From: CAADGU01 sp035444285
GTDB taxonomy: Bacteria; Chloroflexota; Anaerolineae; Promineifilales; Promineifilaceae
Direction of reading: 5' to 3'
Length of the DNA: 64,000 nucleotides
Assembly (NCBI GenBank): GCA_035444285.1
Contig: DAOMOK010000006.1
Span: 62,001 to 126,000 of the forward strand
Part shown: one piece after another, positions 7,846 to 16,510 of the stretch
Position numbering within the stretch: position 1 is the stretch's first letter
How the letters are laid out: each line of letters starts with the position of its first letter
Translations under genes and position numbers: made by a program
The notes under the pieces: model-generated
Told to the model about the DNA's origin: nothing
Databases searched by the model: none
The model's input: the letters and a program-made list of their open reading frames with translations, nothing else

Positions 7846-8979
7846 TCATGGCAATATTGACTTATCTTCAGGAGAAGGTGTAGGTGTCCAAATGAACGGA
7901 AATACCATCAGCACATCTTCAGGTCTAAAAGTCAACGTGGTTGATCCAAAAGACAAATCAGGTGACGGGATTTCTGGTTTACCATAAACAAAACCACCAG
8001 ATAATTCATAGGGTAACAAGGCGCGAATTGCTATAACAAATTGTTGATCGTCTTCTGCCTACATTCTCAAATCGGGTTTGGAGGAACGCCCAAACAAATC
8101 ATATATTGAATCTGCCAAAACCCCATTTACTATTTTTTCTCCACCACCCTGAGCTAATTCTTTGAGTGCAATCTCTTCAAGTGGCCAGTTGCCATAATCG
8201 AAAGAGCCATCGAGAATGTATCCATAATCATCTTCTGGAACTTCAAGAATATGAATAGCAAGATGCTCAGGGGAATAAGCCACGAAATCTCCTATCTTAA
8301 GTTGCTGTAGCAGTGTATAAGTATTTGTGAGGGCAGATGAAACTTCTACTTTTCCGGCAAGATACCCACTCCCTAAAAAATCTGTGAGACCAAAGGCGCT
8401 AACCTGATTCCTCTTCCAGCCATTCACCTCAATCCAAATTGGTGTCGATAGACGGGGGTACAAATTGTTCTGCTCTTCATATTCTGTGGAATCATAGTCC
8501 CAGAAGCCAAATTGCTCAATCATATACATGAGTGTGCAGATTTCCGCTCTGCTCATCTGTCGCTGTTTCAACCCGTAAATAATTAGTTGCCCATCAGCAT
8601 ATAGAATGACATCTGGCGGTTTGCTGAAAGTGTCCCCTACACAAGCATCAATACAATTGTTTGTGTCCAGGCGCACCAAGACGGGCCAAGCATTCCAGGT
8701 ATAGGATTTTGCACGTTGCTGGGGAGTGATTTGATCCCCTTCAAGCGAAGCTGATGGAGCGAGGGTAGGCGTGGCTACGGCCGTATAGATGGCTGTGGCC
8801 TGGATAATAGCGGTAATGGTGGGACGTGCAGTTCTGGTTGGCACGGCCGTAACAATGATATTCGCCGGCTCAAGATCGTCTGCATCAGGCCTGGCCACGC
8901 AGGCTCCCAGAATTATTATCAATAGGATGAACGTCAGAAATTTAATCACGTACACATTTCCGTTTACAGGGATTGCCAT
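7846..8979 (-). pseudogene. Lipoprotein gene interrupted by an in-frame amber codon
   Basis: The open part (8059-8979, 306 aa) has a lipoprotein signal with lipobox ILGAC, a Thr/Ala/Pro-rich linker, and a globular domain with SYTWNAWPVLVRLD and CIDACVGDTFSKPPDVILY. It stops at TAG (plus strand CTA at 8059-8061) after KPDLRM. Past this TAG the same frame continues 70 codons (AEDDQQFVIAIRALLPYELS... to ...SPEDKSILP) before a TGA at 7846, with normal composition, so the full gene was probably 377 codons. A Tyr-to-amber point change or a sequencing error is likely. The start may be 8979 or the GTG at 8949, which has GGAAA in front. The region lacks octamer copies in its 3' half and is AT-richer than its neighbours. 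Function unknown. Confidence 0.55.
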
Positions 8980-9188
8980 TCTTCAACAGATACGCCTGCC
9001 TGCCGTATGATAGCTCGCAGTGTACCTACAGGAATATCACGCCCTTTGTGGATGGGTACAGGAATTTTGACATGTGTTTCCGGGTGACGCATAAAAACGT
9101 GTTTGCCACCCCCAAAAGGCCCCTCAAAACCCAAACGCCGTAGTTTGCTGATGATAGCCTGCGGCTTCTCAGGCGCTAACTTCGGCAT
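8964..9188 (-). CDS. HicA-type toxin (mRNA interferase)
   Basis: This 74-aa dsRBD-like HicA protein has KLRRLGFEGPFGGGKHVFMR, whose His is the catalytic residue of the family, followed by IPVPIHKGRDIPVGTLRAII and the terminal EEW. HicA cleaves mRNA when not neutralised by HicB. The gene overlaps the upstream hicB-like gene by 20 bp and the next lipoprotein start by up to 16 bp, an antitoxin-first order seen in many HicBA loci. Confidence 0.85.
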   Translation of the reverse strand: MPKLAPEKPQAIISKLRRLGFEGPFGGGKHVFMRHPETHVKIPVPIHKGRDIPVGTLRAIIRQAGVSVEEWQSL

Positions 9189-9456
9189 GTGCTACTTCCA
9201 TCCCATTATTGTCATCTACATAACCCAGGCCATAACCATCAATCAACGGAATTTCATCCCCAAAGCGTAAAGCTGTCACGAGCCAACCATGCACAGCATC
9301 TTCAGCCATTAAAGCTGCCTCGGCGCGGGTTTCGCCCCAGGTAACACAGCCGGGCAAGACTGACACTTCCACCGTCCAACTTTCATCTTCGTTTTGGGTA
9401 TATTCGGCATAAGTTAGTGCCAATCGCACATATTCATTCCAGGATATGGGGATCAT
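9169..9456 (-). CDS. HicB-like antitoxin
   Basis: The start at 9456 (MIPISWNEYVRLAL) follows GGAAGGTGATGAG; a longer frame into mutS2 DNA has no support. The 95-aa product has the HicB partial RNase H-like fold signature: YTQNEDESWTVEVSVLPGCV, then TWGETRAEAALMAEDAVHGW. It would bind and block HicA and probably repress its own promoter. There is no obvious C-terminal DNA-binding ribbon-helix-helix; the end (DDNNGMEVAHAEVSA) is short, so repression is uncertain. Confidence 0.8.
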   Translation of the reverse strand: MIPISWNEYVRLALTYAEYTQNEDESWTVEVSVLPGCVTWGETRAEAALMAEDAVHGWLVTALRFGDEIPLIDGYGLGYVDDNNGMEVAHAEVSA

Positions 9457-9508
9457 CTCATCACCTTCCATTAAATTTTTGTTCATTCTAGCACAAAAAA
9501 CCCGGCCG

Positions 9509-11929
9509 CTACTCTTCGGCGAACTTGACGACGGTGACGCCATCGCCGCCTTCACCGTCACGGCCGTCTTCCCAGGACAGCACGTTGGGGTTGCTCTGCA
9601 AGGAATGGCGGATGGCGTGTTTCAGCCGGCCGGTGCCCTTGCCGTGAATGATGCGCACCCAGGGCATCCGCGCCATCTCCGCCTTGTCCAGAAAAGCGGT
9701 CACTTCGGCCAACCCCTCCTCCACGCGGCGACCACGAATATCCAGTTCCAGACCGGGCGACGGCCGTGCGCCAACCCGCACATACTCCGGCTCCGGTTCC
9801 GCCTCCGGCCGATCCTTCCATTCCAGGTCACTCAACTTCACCCGCATCTGCATCTGCCCAATGGCTACCTGTGCTTCATACTTGCTCAGCGACACAATTT
9901 CGCCTTGCGTATTCAGCGCCTTCACTACCACCACATCACCCGGCTGCCAGTCCAGCGTATTGCGCGTCGGTTTGCGCTCCTTCACCGGCTGCGGCGCAAT
10001 GGCAGCTACATCGGCCGTACCCACCTTCTCCACATCCTTCGTCACCTGCTTCAGTTTATTCAGCGATTGCGCGTCACGGATGCTCTGGCGGGCCTTGCGC
10101 AGTTCTTCTTCAATGGCTTCCACTTTGGCTTTGGCCTCTGCCTGCGCTCCAGCCAATACCTGCTGCCGCTCCTCTTCAATTTGCTCCAGCCGCCGCGCCA
10201 GCGCATCCCGGTCTTCTTCAATGTCGCGCAGCGCCAACCGCGACGCGGCCTCTTCCGCCGCCATCTTATCCCGCAAGTCGTAAATGGCGTCCAGCAGCGC
10301 CTCCGATTGATTATTACCCGCGCCGGTCAACGACATGGCGTCGGTCAAAATCGTCTCGTCCAGCCCCAACCGCCGGGCAATAGCAAACGCATTGGAGCGC
10401 CCCGGAATGCCAATGGTCATCTCATAGGTGGGCGAGAGCGTTTCAATGTCAAACATCAACGAGGCGTTGGTCGCCCCCGGCTGCTGGTCGGCATACAGCT
10501 TCAGTTCCGGATAATGGGTGGCCACAAACGTCGTCGCCCCCTTGTCCCGCAAAAAACTGACGACCGCCTGCGCCAGCGCCGCCCCTTCCTGCGGGTCGGT
10601 GCCAGACCCGAGTTCGTCCAGCAGCACCAGCGACCGCTCGTCTACCTTGTCCAAAATACGCACAATGTTGGTCATGTGCGAGGAGAAGGTAGACAGGCTT
10701 TGTTCGATGGACTGTTCATCGCCAATGTCGGCAAAGACATCCTCAAAAAGGGTCAGGCGAGCTTCCACAGCCGGTATATGCAGCCCCGATTGGGCCATCA
10801 ACACCATCAGCCCCATTGTTTTCAGGCTGACCGTTTTACCGCCGGTATTGGGGCCGGTGATGAGGATGGTGAAGACGTCATCCGGCAGTGTCAGGTCGGT
10901 GGGAACGACGGTGAGTGGATCGAGCAAGGGGTGGCGGGCATTCCGAATCCAAATGGTGGAGCCGGGGTGCAAATTGCGCGGCGGCGGCGTCCATTTGTCC
11001 CGTTCGTTGGCATGTTTGGGTGGTTTGGGCTGCGCAAATTCACGCCATTCCACAAAGTCCGGTTCCACACCACGAATCAAAGCCGAGTAGCGGGCGCGGG
11101 CAAAAATCAGGTCGAGTTCGGCCATGCGCTCCACAATGCGTTTGATGCTCTCGCCGTGTTCGGCTACTTTGGCGGACAATTCTTTAAGGATGCGGTTGAT
11201 CTCGTCTTGCTCCTGAATTTGCAGACCGCGATATTCGTTGTTGAGTTCCACCGTTTGCATCGGTTCCACCCATAGGGTCGCGCCGCTGCCGCTCTGGTCA
11301 TGCACAATGCCTTTGATGCGCCCTTTGGCGTCCGCCTTGACGGGCACCACATAACGGCCGCTCCGCTGCGTGATGATCGGCTCTTGCAACCACTGATTTT
11401 GGCTGGAGTTGACTAATTTTTGCAGTTTGTCCTGGATACGGCCGTGAACCACCCTGAGTTCGCTACGAATCTTAGCCAGCTTCGGGCTGGCGCTGTCCAG
11501 CACCTCGCCGCGTTCGTCAATGGTGTTGTTGATCGCCGTTACCAGCCCCGGACAATCCTCAATCAGTTCGGCAATGGCTGCCAGGTGCGGAAATTCGGCC
11601 GCCGCCTTCACAATCGCCCGGTGCAGATTACGGCCGGCGATGATGGTGTTGCGAATATCCAGCAGTTCCTCGGCCGGCAGCGTGAAGCCGCGATAGGCAT
11701 TGTCACACGAGCGGCGCACATCGCGCGCGCCGCCAATGGTGATGCCGCTGCGCGTGTCCAGCAGCAGAATGGCCTCTCGCGTTTCCGCCTGCCACTGCGT
11801 CGCCTCCATTTCATCGGTGGTCGGATGCAGCCGCCGCACCAATTCCTCCCCGGCGCTAAAGCTGGTATATCCGGCCAAAATATCTAAAACCTTATCAAAT
11901 TCCAGTGTATGTAATGATTTTGCGTCCAT
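9509..11929 (-). CDS. mutS2: Endonuclease MutS2
   Basis: The family start (MDAKSLHTLEFDKVLDIL) is at 11929; an ATG 12 bp upstream would overlap the preceding stop. Order of domains: N-terminal core and clamp helices, ATPase with Walker A GPNTGGKT (about residue 360) and the STFSSHMTNI and ELGSGTDPQEGAALA motifs, a long charged coiled coil (about 515-640), a KOW-like patch, and a C-terminal Smr nuclease domain (LDIRGRRVEEGL... HGKGTGRLKHAI). MutS2 acts on branched DNA, or as a ribosome-rescue/collision factor in some bacteria. The gene is the fourth in a minus-strand run, 2 bp after the PIN toxin gene. Confidence 0.95.
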   Translation of the reverse strand: MDAKSLHTLEFDKVLDILAGYTSFSAGEELVRRLHPTTDEMEATQWQAETREAILLLDTRSGITIGGARDVRRSCDNAYRGFTLPAEELLDIRNTIIAGRNLHRAIVKAAAEFPHLAAIAELIEDCPGLVTAINNTIDERGEVLDSASPKLAKIRSELRVVHGRIQDKLQKLVNSSQNQWLQEPIITQRSGRYVVPVKADAKGRIKGIVHDQSGSGATLWVEPMQTVELNNEYRGLQIQEQDEINRILKELSAKVAEHGESIKRIVERMAELDLIFARARYSALIRGVEPDFVEWREFAQPKPPKHANERDKWTPPPRNLHPGSTIWIRNARHPLLDPLTVVPTDLTLPDDVFTILITGPNTGGKTVSLKTMGLMVLMAQSGLHIPAVEARLTLFEDVFADIGDEQSIEQSLSTFSSHMTNIVRILDKVDERSLVLLDELGSGTDPQEGAALAQAVVSFLRDKGATTFVATHYPELKLYADQQPGATNASLMFDIETLSPTYEMTIGIPGRSNAFAIARRLGLDETILTDAMSLTGAGNNQSEALLDAIYDLRDKMAAEEAASRLALRDIEEDRDALARRLEQIEEERQQVLAGAQAEAKAKVEAIEEELRKARQSIRDAQSLNKLKQVTKDVEKVGTADVAAIAPQPVKERKPTRNTLDWQPGDVVVVKALNTQGEIVSLSKYEAQVAIGQMQMRVKLSDLEWKDRPEAEPEPEYVRVGARPSPGLELDIRGRRVEEGLAEVTAFLDKAEMARMPWVRIIHGKGTGRLKHAIRHSLQSNPNVLSWEDGRDGEGGDGVTVVKFAEE

Positions 11930-11931
11930 CG

Positions 11932-12348
11932 CTACTGCCATGTCAGGTTCAAAAACGCATCAGGTCTAACAATGGATATGCCCTGAAAAGGATGCAAACT
12001 CAATAAATCCTTGTCTCCACTAACAATACAATCAGCTTCACCACTTATTGCCAGTTCCAGAAATTTGTCATCTTTTGGGTCCCGGCAAATAGCAATCTGT
12101 TGTGTGATTGTCACCAGTTCAGCATCCTGAACCAGAGTAGCTACAAATTGTCTACGTTCTTTTTCAGTCACATACTTGTTAAATTTAGGGCGTTTCAAAA
12201 CATCGTTAAGTTCATCAATTGTTTCGAGCGAAATGAGGAGACGGCCGTCTACGATAGCTTTGTCGAATGCCAGACGAGAAACCGAATTCTTCAGCAACAA
12301 GGCGCTGATCACGACATTTGTATCAAAAACAAACGCCAATTCACTCAT
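11932..12348 (-). CDS. PIN-domain toxin (COG1569 type)
   Basis: This 138-aa protein starts at 12348 (MSELAFVFDTN), overlapping the antitoxin stop by 8 bp; a longer start inside that gene is rejected. It has the PIN nuclease acidic residues in order: Asp in VFDTNVVISALL, Glu in SLETIDELNDVL, Asp in CRDPKDDKFLELA and Asp in IVSGDKDLL. Family members are ribonucleases of toxin-antitoxin pairs. Confidence 0.85.
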   Translation of the reverse strand: MSELAFVFDTNVVISALLLKNSVSRLAFDKAIVDGRLLISLETIDELNDVLKRPKFNKYVTEKERRQFVATLVQDAELVTITQQIAICRDPKDDKFLELAISGEADCIVSGDKDLLSLHPFQGISIVRPDAFLNLTWQ

Positions 12349-12568
12349 CTTGTAACAACGTTTCCAGAATTTCGGGCGTGAGGCCCCTGCTCTGGGCGTT
12401 ATCGCTAATGTCATCCATTAAATCAATCAAAGAAAGGTCGCTTTCCTCAAATTCGCGCATCCATAAACTAAGGAGCAGGCGGATTTTCTCCCGCTCTTCC
12501 TTACCCGCCTTTCTATAAAGCCGGGCTGTTTTTTCATCTACTTTTACTTGAATCGTTGCCAAAGTCAT
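12341..12568 (-). CDS. Antitoxin partner of the PIN toxin
   Basis: Three consecutive ATGs are present; the third (12568, MTLATIQVKVDEKTAR) has AGGAGAG at the right distance. The 75-aa product begins with a short beta strand and a helix (IQVKVDEKTARLYRKAGKEE) like ribbon-helix-helix antitoxins, then an acidic tail (FEESDLSLIDLMDDISDNA) suited to wrapping a PIN toxin. It is coupled to the toxin gene by overlap. Confidence 0.75.
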   Translation of the reverse strand: MTLATIQVKVDEKTARLYRKAGKEEREKIRLLLSLWMREFEESDLSLIDLMDDISDNAQSRGLTPEILETLLQDE

Positions 12569-12601
12569 CATCATCTCTCCTTGTTTATCGTGTGCATTTT
12601 A

Positions 12602-13474
12602 TCATAGGGTGAAGGAATGAGGGTAAACGGCCGTGCGCCTTCTCCCTATCGCCCGCCTGGCCCCGCTAAAGTCCAGGTCGGGTAATTCCTGTTCCGCCAG
12701 GGCAATGGTCTCCTCAAGCAGTTGATGCAGTGGTTCGATGGCGGCTGTAGGCGTCACAAAGTTGATATTTTGCAGACGGGCCGCCAGGTCAGGCGGCGTC
12801 AGACTCATTTCCGCTATCGTTTCGTTGAGCCATTTGTAACCGGGATGGGCCAGATAGAGGCCATTCAACCCTAGCAGTGCGCCCATCATGCGCCGCTGCA
12901 TCCGCACCAGCACATCGGCCAGCATCAGCCAATCCTGCCGCACCGCTAGCACATTGCGCATATACCAGATGCCCAAAGCGGGGAAGTTCAGGTTTTCGGC
13001 CACCATCTCCCGGCGCAGCGCGTCCGGGTAGGGGGTAATTTGTGCCTGCCACTGCTCGATTAGTTCACGGCCGACTACCGCCACCCCATGCCGCAATCCC
13101 GCCAACCGGCACTGTTTGAGCACGGCCGTATCCCCCGCCACCACATCCGCAATAGTCCGATCAATGGTACTCACCAGAAAATTACTGATGTCGTACTGCA
13201 TCGGCCCCACCAGGAAATCCTCCGACCATTCATCATCTTCCAACGGCCAAAATTCGATGATTTCGGCGTTTAGCTCCTGGATGGGCTGCTGGCGCTCCGC
13301 GTCGGTGGGTGGCTCATGCCAGAAGATGTCCAGTTCAATGTCGGCATAGGCATCGGCACGGCCGTGCCCCACCGACCCAGCCACCACCATCGCTGCCACC
13401 TTTGCGTTTTGCGCATACAGCCCCGCCATCTGCCGCGCCAATTCCAATCGCCATCTGCCTGCTTCGTTCATCAT
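12602..13474 (-). CDS. Nucleotidyltransferase-fold protein (290 aa)
   Basis: A minimal nucleotidyltransferase signature lies near residues 33-52 (GSVGHGRADAYADIELDIFW), with the GS turn and two acidic residues expected to bind Mg-NTP. It is followed by a helical domain (QRRMMGALLGLNGLYLAHPG, LNETIAEMSL). Relatives are annotated as DUF4037-like or aminoglycoside-nucleotidyltransferase-like without a proven substrate. GAGGAA stands in front of the paired ATGs at 13474/13471. It shares the minus-strand run with the double GNAT gene; both act on small molecules, but no pathway is evident. Confidence 0.65.
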   Translation of the reverse strand: MMNEAGRWRLELARQMAGLYAQNAKVAAMVVAGSVGHGRADAYADIELDIFWHEPPTDAERQQPIQELNAEIIEFWPLEDDEWSEDFLVGPMQYDISNFLVSTIDRTIADVVAGDTAVLKQCRLAGLRHGVAVVGRELIEQWQAQITPYPDALRREMVAENLNFPALGIWYMRNVLAVRQDWLMLADVLVRMQRRMMGALLGLNGLYLAHPGYKWLNETIAEMSLTPPDLAARLQNINFVTPTAAIEPLHQLLEETIALAEQELPDLDFSGARRAIGRRRTAVYPHSFTL

Positions 13475-13500
13475 TTCCTCTGCGCCTCCGCGCCTCCGCG

Positions 13501-14451
13501 TTAAACCCGCTTCATCAACCGGTATTCACCGGGGCGCGGCTGATAGCCTAATTTGCGGTTAATCGCCAGCATCGGCCCATTCTGCGAATCATTATGGGTG
13601 CGGATGCTGTCCGCGCCAAACGCTTTGGCAAAACAGATGGATTGCACTTTAAGCGCCAGGGCAATGTGGCGGCCCCGGTAAGCCCGATCCACACCGGTCA
13701 TCAAGTTGTACATGGAGTTTGATTCCTGAAAATAACCCACCGCCGCCAGCCCCACATAACTATCCCCGTCCACCGCCAGCAGTTGGCCTTCGGGCACAAA
13801 CCAGGCTGCCTGGTTCCACATGGCATTTAACTCGTCAAAATCGGGAAACGACCCTTGTGTGGCCGGATCATCCAACACACAGGCATAATTCAGCGCATGG
13901 AGTTTGCGCCGGGCTGTTTCTGTGTCGCCTTCGGCTGCCAGCGAAGTCAGGTGGATGCCATCAGCTTCGACCTTCGCAATAACGTCAGCAAACGGCCGTT
14001 CGTCGAACGTGTGCAGGTCAATGACCGATTCAAACATGTGGTGTTCAATGGCAAACCCGCGCTTCTCGGCAAAACGCAGGCAGGCCGGGCACTCTTCACG
14101 CACATCACTGGTGAGCAGCGTGGCCCCCTGCTCGCGGGCAAACGACCACACGGTTTCATACAACTGCGCCCCCAACCCCTGCTGCCTATGCGCCGGATGC
14201 ACACAAACCCACAACTGAAAACGGCCGTCCGCCGCATGAGCCGGATGCAACGCCACGCCGTACCCTACCAGACGGCCGTCACGCGCTCCCGCTACCCAAC
14301 GACGGCGCATCTGCCCCGGTGGATTGTTAGCCTCCCATTCAAACAAGGAAGCGGCCGTGATCGGTTGTGGTCCCACCACCGTCAACAATTCGGCCAATGC
14401 TGTAAAATCTTGCGCCGACACGGCCGTGCGAATGATATAGTTCTTTTTCAT
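13501..14451 (-). CDS. Tandem GNAT-family acetyltransferase
   Basis: The start is at 14451 (MKKNYIIRTAVSAQD); the longer frame upstream is spurious. The 316-aa product contains two GNAT folds. The first (about residues 6-155) has the acetyl-CoA loop HPAHRQQGLGAQLYE. The second (about 165-316) has GVDRAYRGRHIALALKVQSI and the ending NRKLGYQPRPGEY. Two-domain GNATs of this length include mycothiol-synthase-like and antibiotic-acetylating enzymes; the substrate here is unknown. It lies 49 bp after the ABC exporter gene. Confidence 0.8.
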   Translation of the reverse strand: MKKNYIIRTAVSAQDFTALAELLTVVGPQPITAASLFEWEANNPPGQMRRRWVAGARDGRLVGYGVALHPAHAADGRFQLWVCVHPAHRQQGLGAQLYETVWSFAREQGATLLTSDVREECPACLRFAEKRGFAIEHHMFESVIDLHTFDERPFADVIAKVEADGIHLTSLAAEGDTETARRKLHALNYACVLDDPATQGSFPDFDELNAMWNQAAWFVPEGQLLAVDGDSYVGLAAVGYFQESNSMYNLMTGVDRAYRGRHIALALKVQSICFAKAFGADSIRTHNDSQNGPMLAINRKLGYQPRPGEYRLMKRV

Positions 14452-14500
14452 ATTTGTTCCTGCCTGGATGTAGGGCGATTTTGAAAATCGCCCCACATTT

Positions 14501-16441
14501 TCACTCTTCACCGGCCCATAACCGCCGCATCTCCTCGCTGGTTTGCAGCAGTTCATCCAGCGTGCCGGTAGCGGCAACACGGCCGTCCTTCATCACAATA
14601 ATCTGGTCCGCGCGGCGCAATACCGTGCGGCGGTGGGAAATGACCAGACATGTCGGGGAGACATCCGATTTTTTTGAAAAATCGGATGTCTGGAAGAGTC
14701 GCTCCCACAGCAGCGCCTCCGTTTCCACATCCAGCGCGCTGGAGAGGTCATCAAAAACCAGCAGTTCCGCATCGCGGGCGAACATGCGGGCGGCGGCGGT
14801 GCGCTGCACCTGTCCGCCGGATAAGCGCACCCCACGCGGCCCCACCACCGTATCCAATCCCTGTTCCATGTCACGAATGTCGCGGTCGAGTACGGCCGTA
14901 GCCACTGCCCGCGGCACATCCACCTTCTCCTCCGGCAGCCCCAGCAAGATGTTCTCGCGGATGGTCTCACTGAATAGACGCGGGATTTGGCCGGTATAGG
15001 CGGCACGGGGCGGTGTGAAAAATGAGGCCGGATCGGCCACTCGTTCGCCATTCCACAAAATCTCCCCCTCCCCTGGCGGCAGCAGCCCCAACAGCGACTT
15101 CAACAGCGTGGTCTTGCCCGCGCCAATACGCCCGGTGACGACGGTAAAGGAGCCACGCGGCAGGGTGAAGGAGATGTCGTGGATGCCGTAAACCGTGTTC
15201 CGTGATGCGTGATACGTGATGCGTGAACCGTCATCCAACTGCTCACTATCCACTGCCAATTGCTCACTGCTCACTGCCAACTGCTCACTATCTTCCGCCA
15301 ACTGCTCACCGCTCCCCGGATACCGATAGCCCAACCCCCGCACTTCCAGCCGTTCCAGGCGGTGGACGGCCGTTTTGGGGATGTAGGGGAGGTCAGGGAA
15401 GGGTCCGTCACGGCCGTCGAAATAAATCGGATGATGCGCCACCACTTCCCCTGGCGGCGCGCCCTGCATCATCGCCTCCATGCGCTGATTGGAAACCGCC
15501 ACCTGGTTGTACCGGGTAATGACCGTGCCCGCCATGCGCATGAGGCTCGTCACCGGCCAGATATAGGCAGCGAACAGAGCAAAGTCACCCACCGTGAATT
15601 CACCGGCATACATGGCCTGGGCCACCAGCAATAAAATCAGACCCACGCCAATATCTACCGTGCCATCGGAGAATGAATCTACTACCTGCGTTAACAGCCG
15701 GTCTTTAACCATCGCTTCCTTGCGCCGGTCATTGTGGGTACGGAAGCGAGCCACAATGCGCTCTTCAGCGTGAGCCACTTTCAACGCCTGCGCCCCGTTG
15801 AACATATCGGCAATGAGGCCGGTGACCTGGCTGGTGGCTTCGCGGCTTTGAGCGCGGTAAGCGCGGGCGCGGTGGCGCAGCCGTTGGGCTATAAACACCA
15901 CCACCGCCAAGGGCACAAAGACGCCCAACGTCACCGTAACGCTGATTTGCAGCATAATGGCAAAGGAGAAGGCAGCCATAAAAATGAGACCGACCAGGTC
16001 ATCAATGACCACGATCCCTTCCAGCAGCGCCGCCGTATCATCGCGGAAGGTGCTGACCGCTTCGCCCGTGGCAAGCCGCCCGCCATCTGGTTTGTGCGGT
16101 AGAGGGTCAGCGCCGGGTCGCTGCAAAATCCGCGCCAGCATATTGCGCATGAGCAGACCGTAGCTGTGGTATTGAAAGTTGATGTAACAGAGCGCCGCCC
16201 CCGCCAGCGACACCCCCATCACCAGCGCCGCCGCCACTTGCAGCCCCACAAAGGCCCAAACGGTCACATCCAGGTCATTGACGCCCGTCAGCCAGTCAAA
16301 AAAGAGCTTGAGGATCAGGCCCACAGCAATGGTCGCCACCATATGAATGGAAATGGTGATCACGTCGCCGACGTAGTAGACAGGCCGAAAAGTCATCAGC
16401 CCCCAGAAGTATCGGTAGGTTTTCAGGGTTGGTGTGTTCAT
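14501..16441 (-). CDS. ABC exporter half-transporter, permease-ATPase fusion (degenerate site)
   Basis: This 646-aa protein has six N-terminal membrane helices and a C-terminal ATPase with Walker A GRIGAGKTTLL, signature LSGGQVQRTAAARMF and Walker B LLVFDDLSSALD. The usual catalytic Glu after Walker B is Asp, so this half probably forms a degenerate site in a heterodimer with the product of the gene just upstream (16493-18280). Two foreign-looking insertions are in frame: about 40 residues of EQLA/SEQLAV repeats between the first ATPase strands (15199-15318), and TSDFSKKSDV from a hairpin at 14659-14691 just before the H-loop (VISHRRT). Both sit at surface loops. Substrate unknown. Confidence 0.9.
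   Translation of the reverse strand: MNTPTLKTYRYFWGLMTFRPVYYVGDVITISIHMVATIAVGLILKLFFDWLTGVNDLDVTVWAFVGLQVAAALVMGVSLAGAALCYINFQYHSYGLLMRNMLARILQRPGADPLPHKPDGGRLATGEAVSTFRDDTAALLEGIVVIDDLVGLIFMAAFSFAIMLQISVTVTLGVFVPLAVVVFIAQRLRHRARAYRAQSREATSQVTGLIADMFNGAQALKVAHAEERIVARFRTHNDRRKEAMVKDRLLTQVVDSFSDGTVDIGVGLILLLVAQAMYAGEFTVGDFALFAAYIWPVTSLMRMAGTVITRYNQVAVSNQRMEAMMQGAPPGEVVAHHPIYFDGRDGPFPDLPYIPKTAVHRLERLEVRGLGYRYPGSGEQLAEDSEQLAVSSEQLAVDSEQLDDGSRITYHASRNTVYGIHDISFTLPRGSFTVVTGRIGAGKTTLLKSLLGLLPPGEGEILWNGERVADPASFFTPPRAAYTGQIPRLFSETIRENILLGLPEEKVDVPRAVATAVLDRDIRDMEQGLDTVVGPRGVRLSGGQVQRTAAARMFARDAELLVFDDLSSALDVETEALLWERLFQTSDFSKKSDVSPTCLVISHRRTVLRRADQIIVMKDGRVAATGTLDELLQTSEEMRRLWAGEE
14659..14691. repeat. 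In-frame palindrome inside the ABC exporter gene
   Basis: AGACATCCGATTTTT (14659-14673) is exactly complemented at 14677-14691, with a 3-nt loop. Translated on the minus strand it adds TSDFSKKSDV between Walker B and the H-loop. It is the same family as 28501-28534 (in carB) and the intergenic copy at 25358-25393. Confidence 0.85.
15199..15318. repeat. In-frame composite repeat inside the ABC exporter gene
   Basis: On the coding strand, three to four copies of GAGCAGTTGGCAGTG-like units are followed by ATCACGTATCACGCATCACG-like units. The translation reads EQLAEDSEQLAVSSEQLAVD then a SRITYHASRN stretch. The same words occur as intergenic repeats (GAGCAGTGAGCAGTG at 23990-24050; ATCACG/ATTACG words at 63212-63266). 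Confidence 0.85.
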
Positions 16442-16452
16442 AGTTTTGTGAA

Positions 16453-16510
16453 GATCAGAGATTGGAGATCAGGAATGCCATATCTCCAATCTCTAATCTC
16501 TCATCTCTTC
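16453..16510. repeat. AGATTGGAGAT-family inverted repeat between the two ABC genes
   Basis: CAGAGATTGGAGAT is followed after a short loop by ATCTCCAATCTCTAATCTC. It fills the 51-bp gap between the two exporter genes and forms the last codons of the upstream one (EEEMRD end). The same family is at 23448-23506, 30350-30380, 59737-59800 and inside the gene at 49512. Confidence 0.8.

Noticed and set aside
8059..8061. Pyrrolysine at the amber codon
   Set aside because: No methylamine methyltransferase context or pyl gene is present. A point nonsense change or error is simpler.
9446..11275. 609-codon plus-strand frame opposite mutS2
   Set aside because: It is an antisense shadow of a clear MutS2 gene, with Arg/His/Gln-rich composition typical of a reverse frame.
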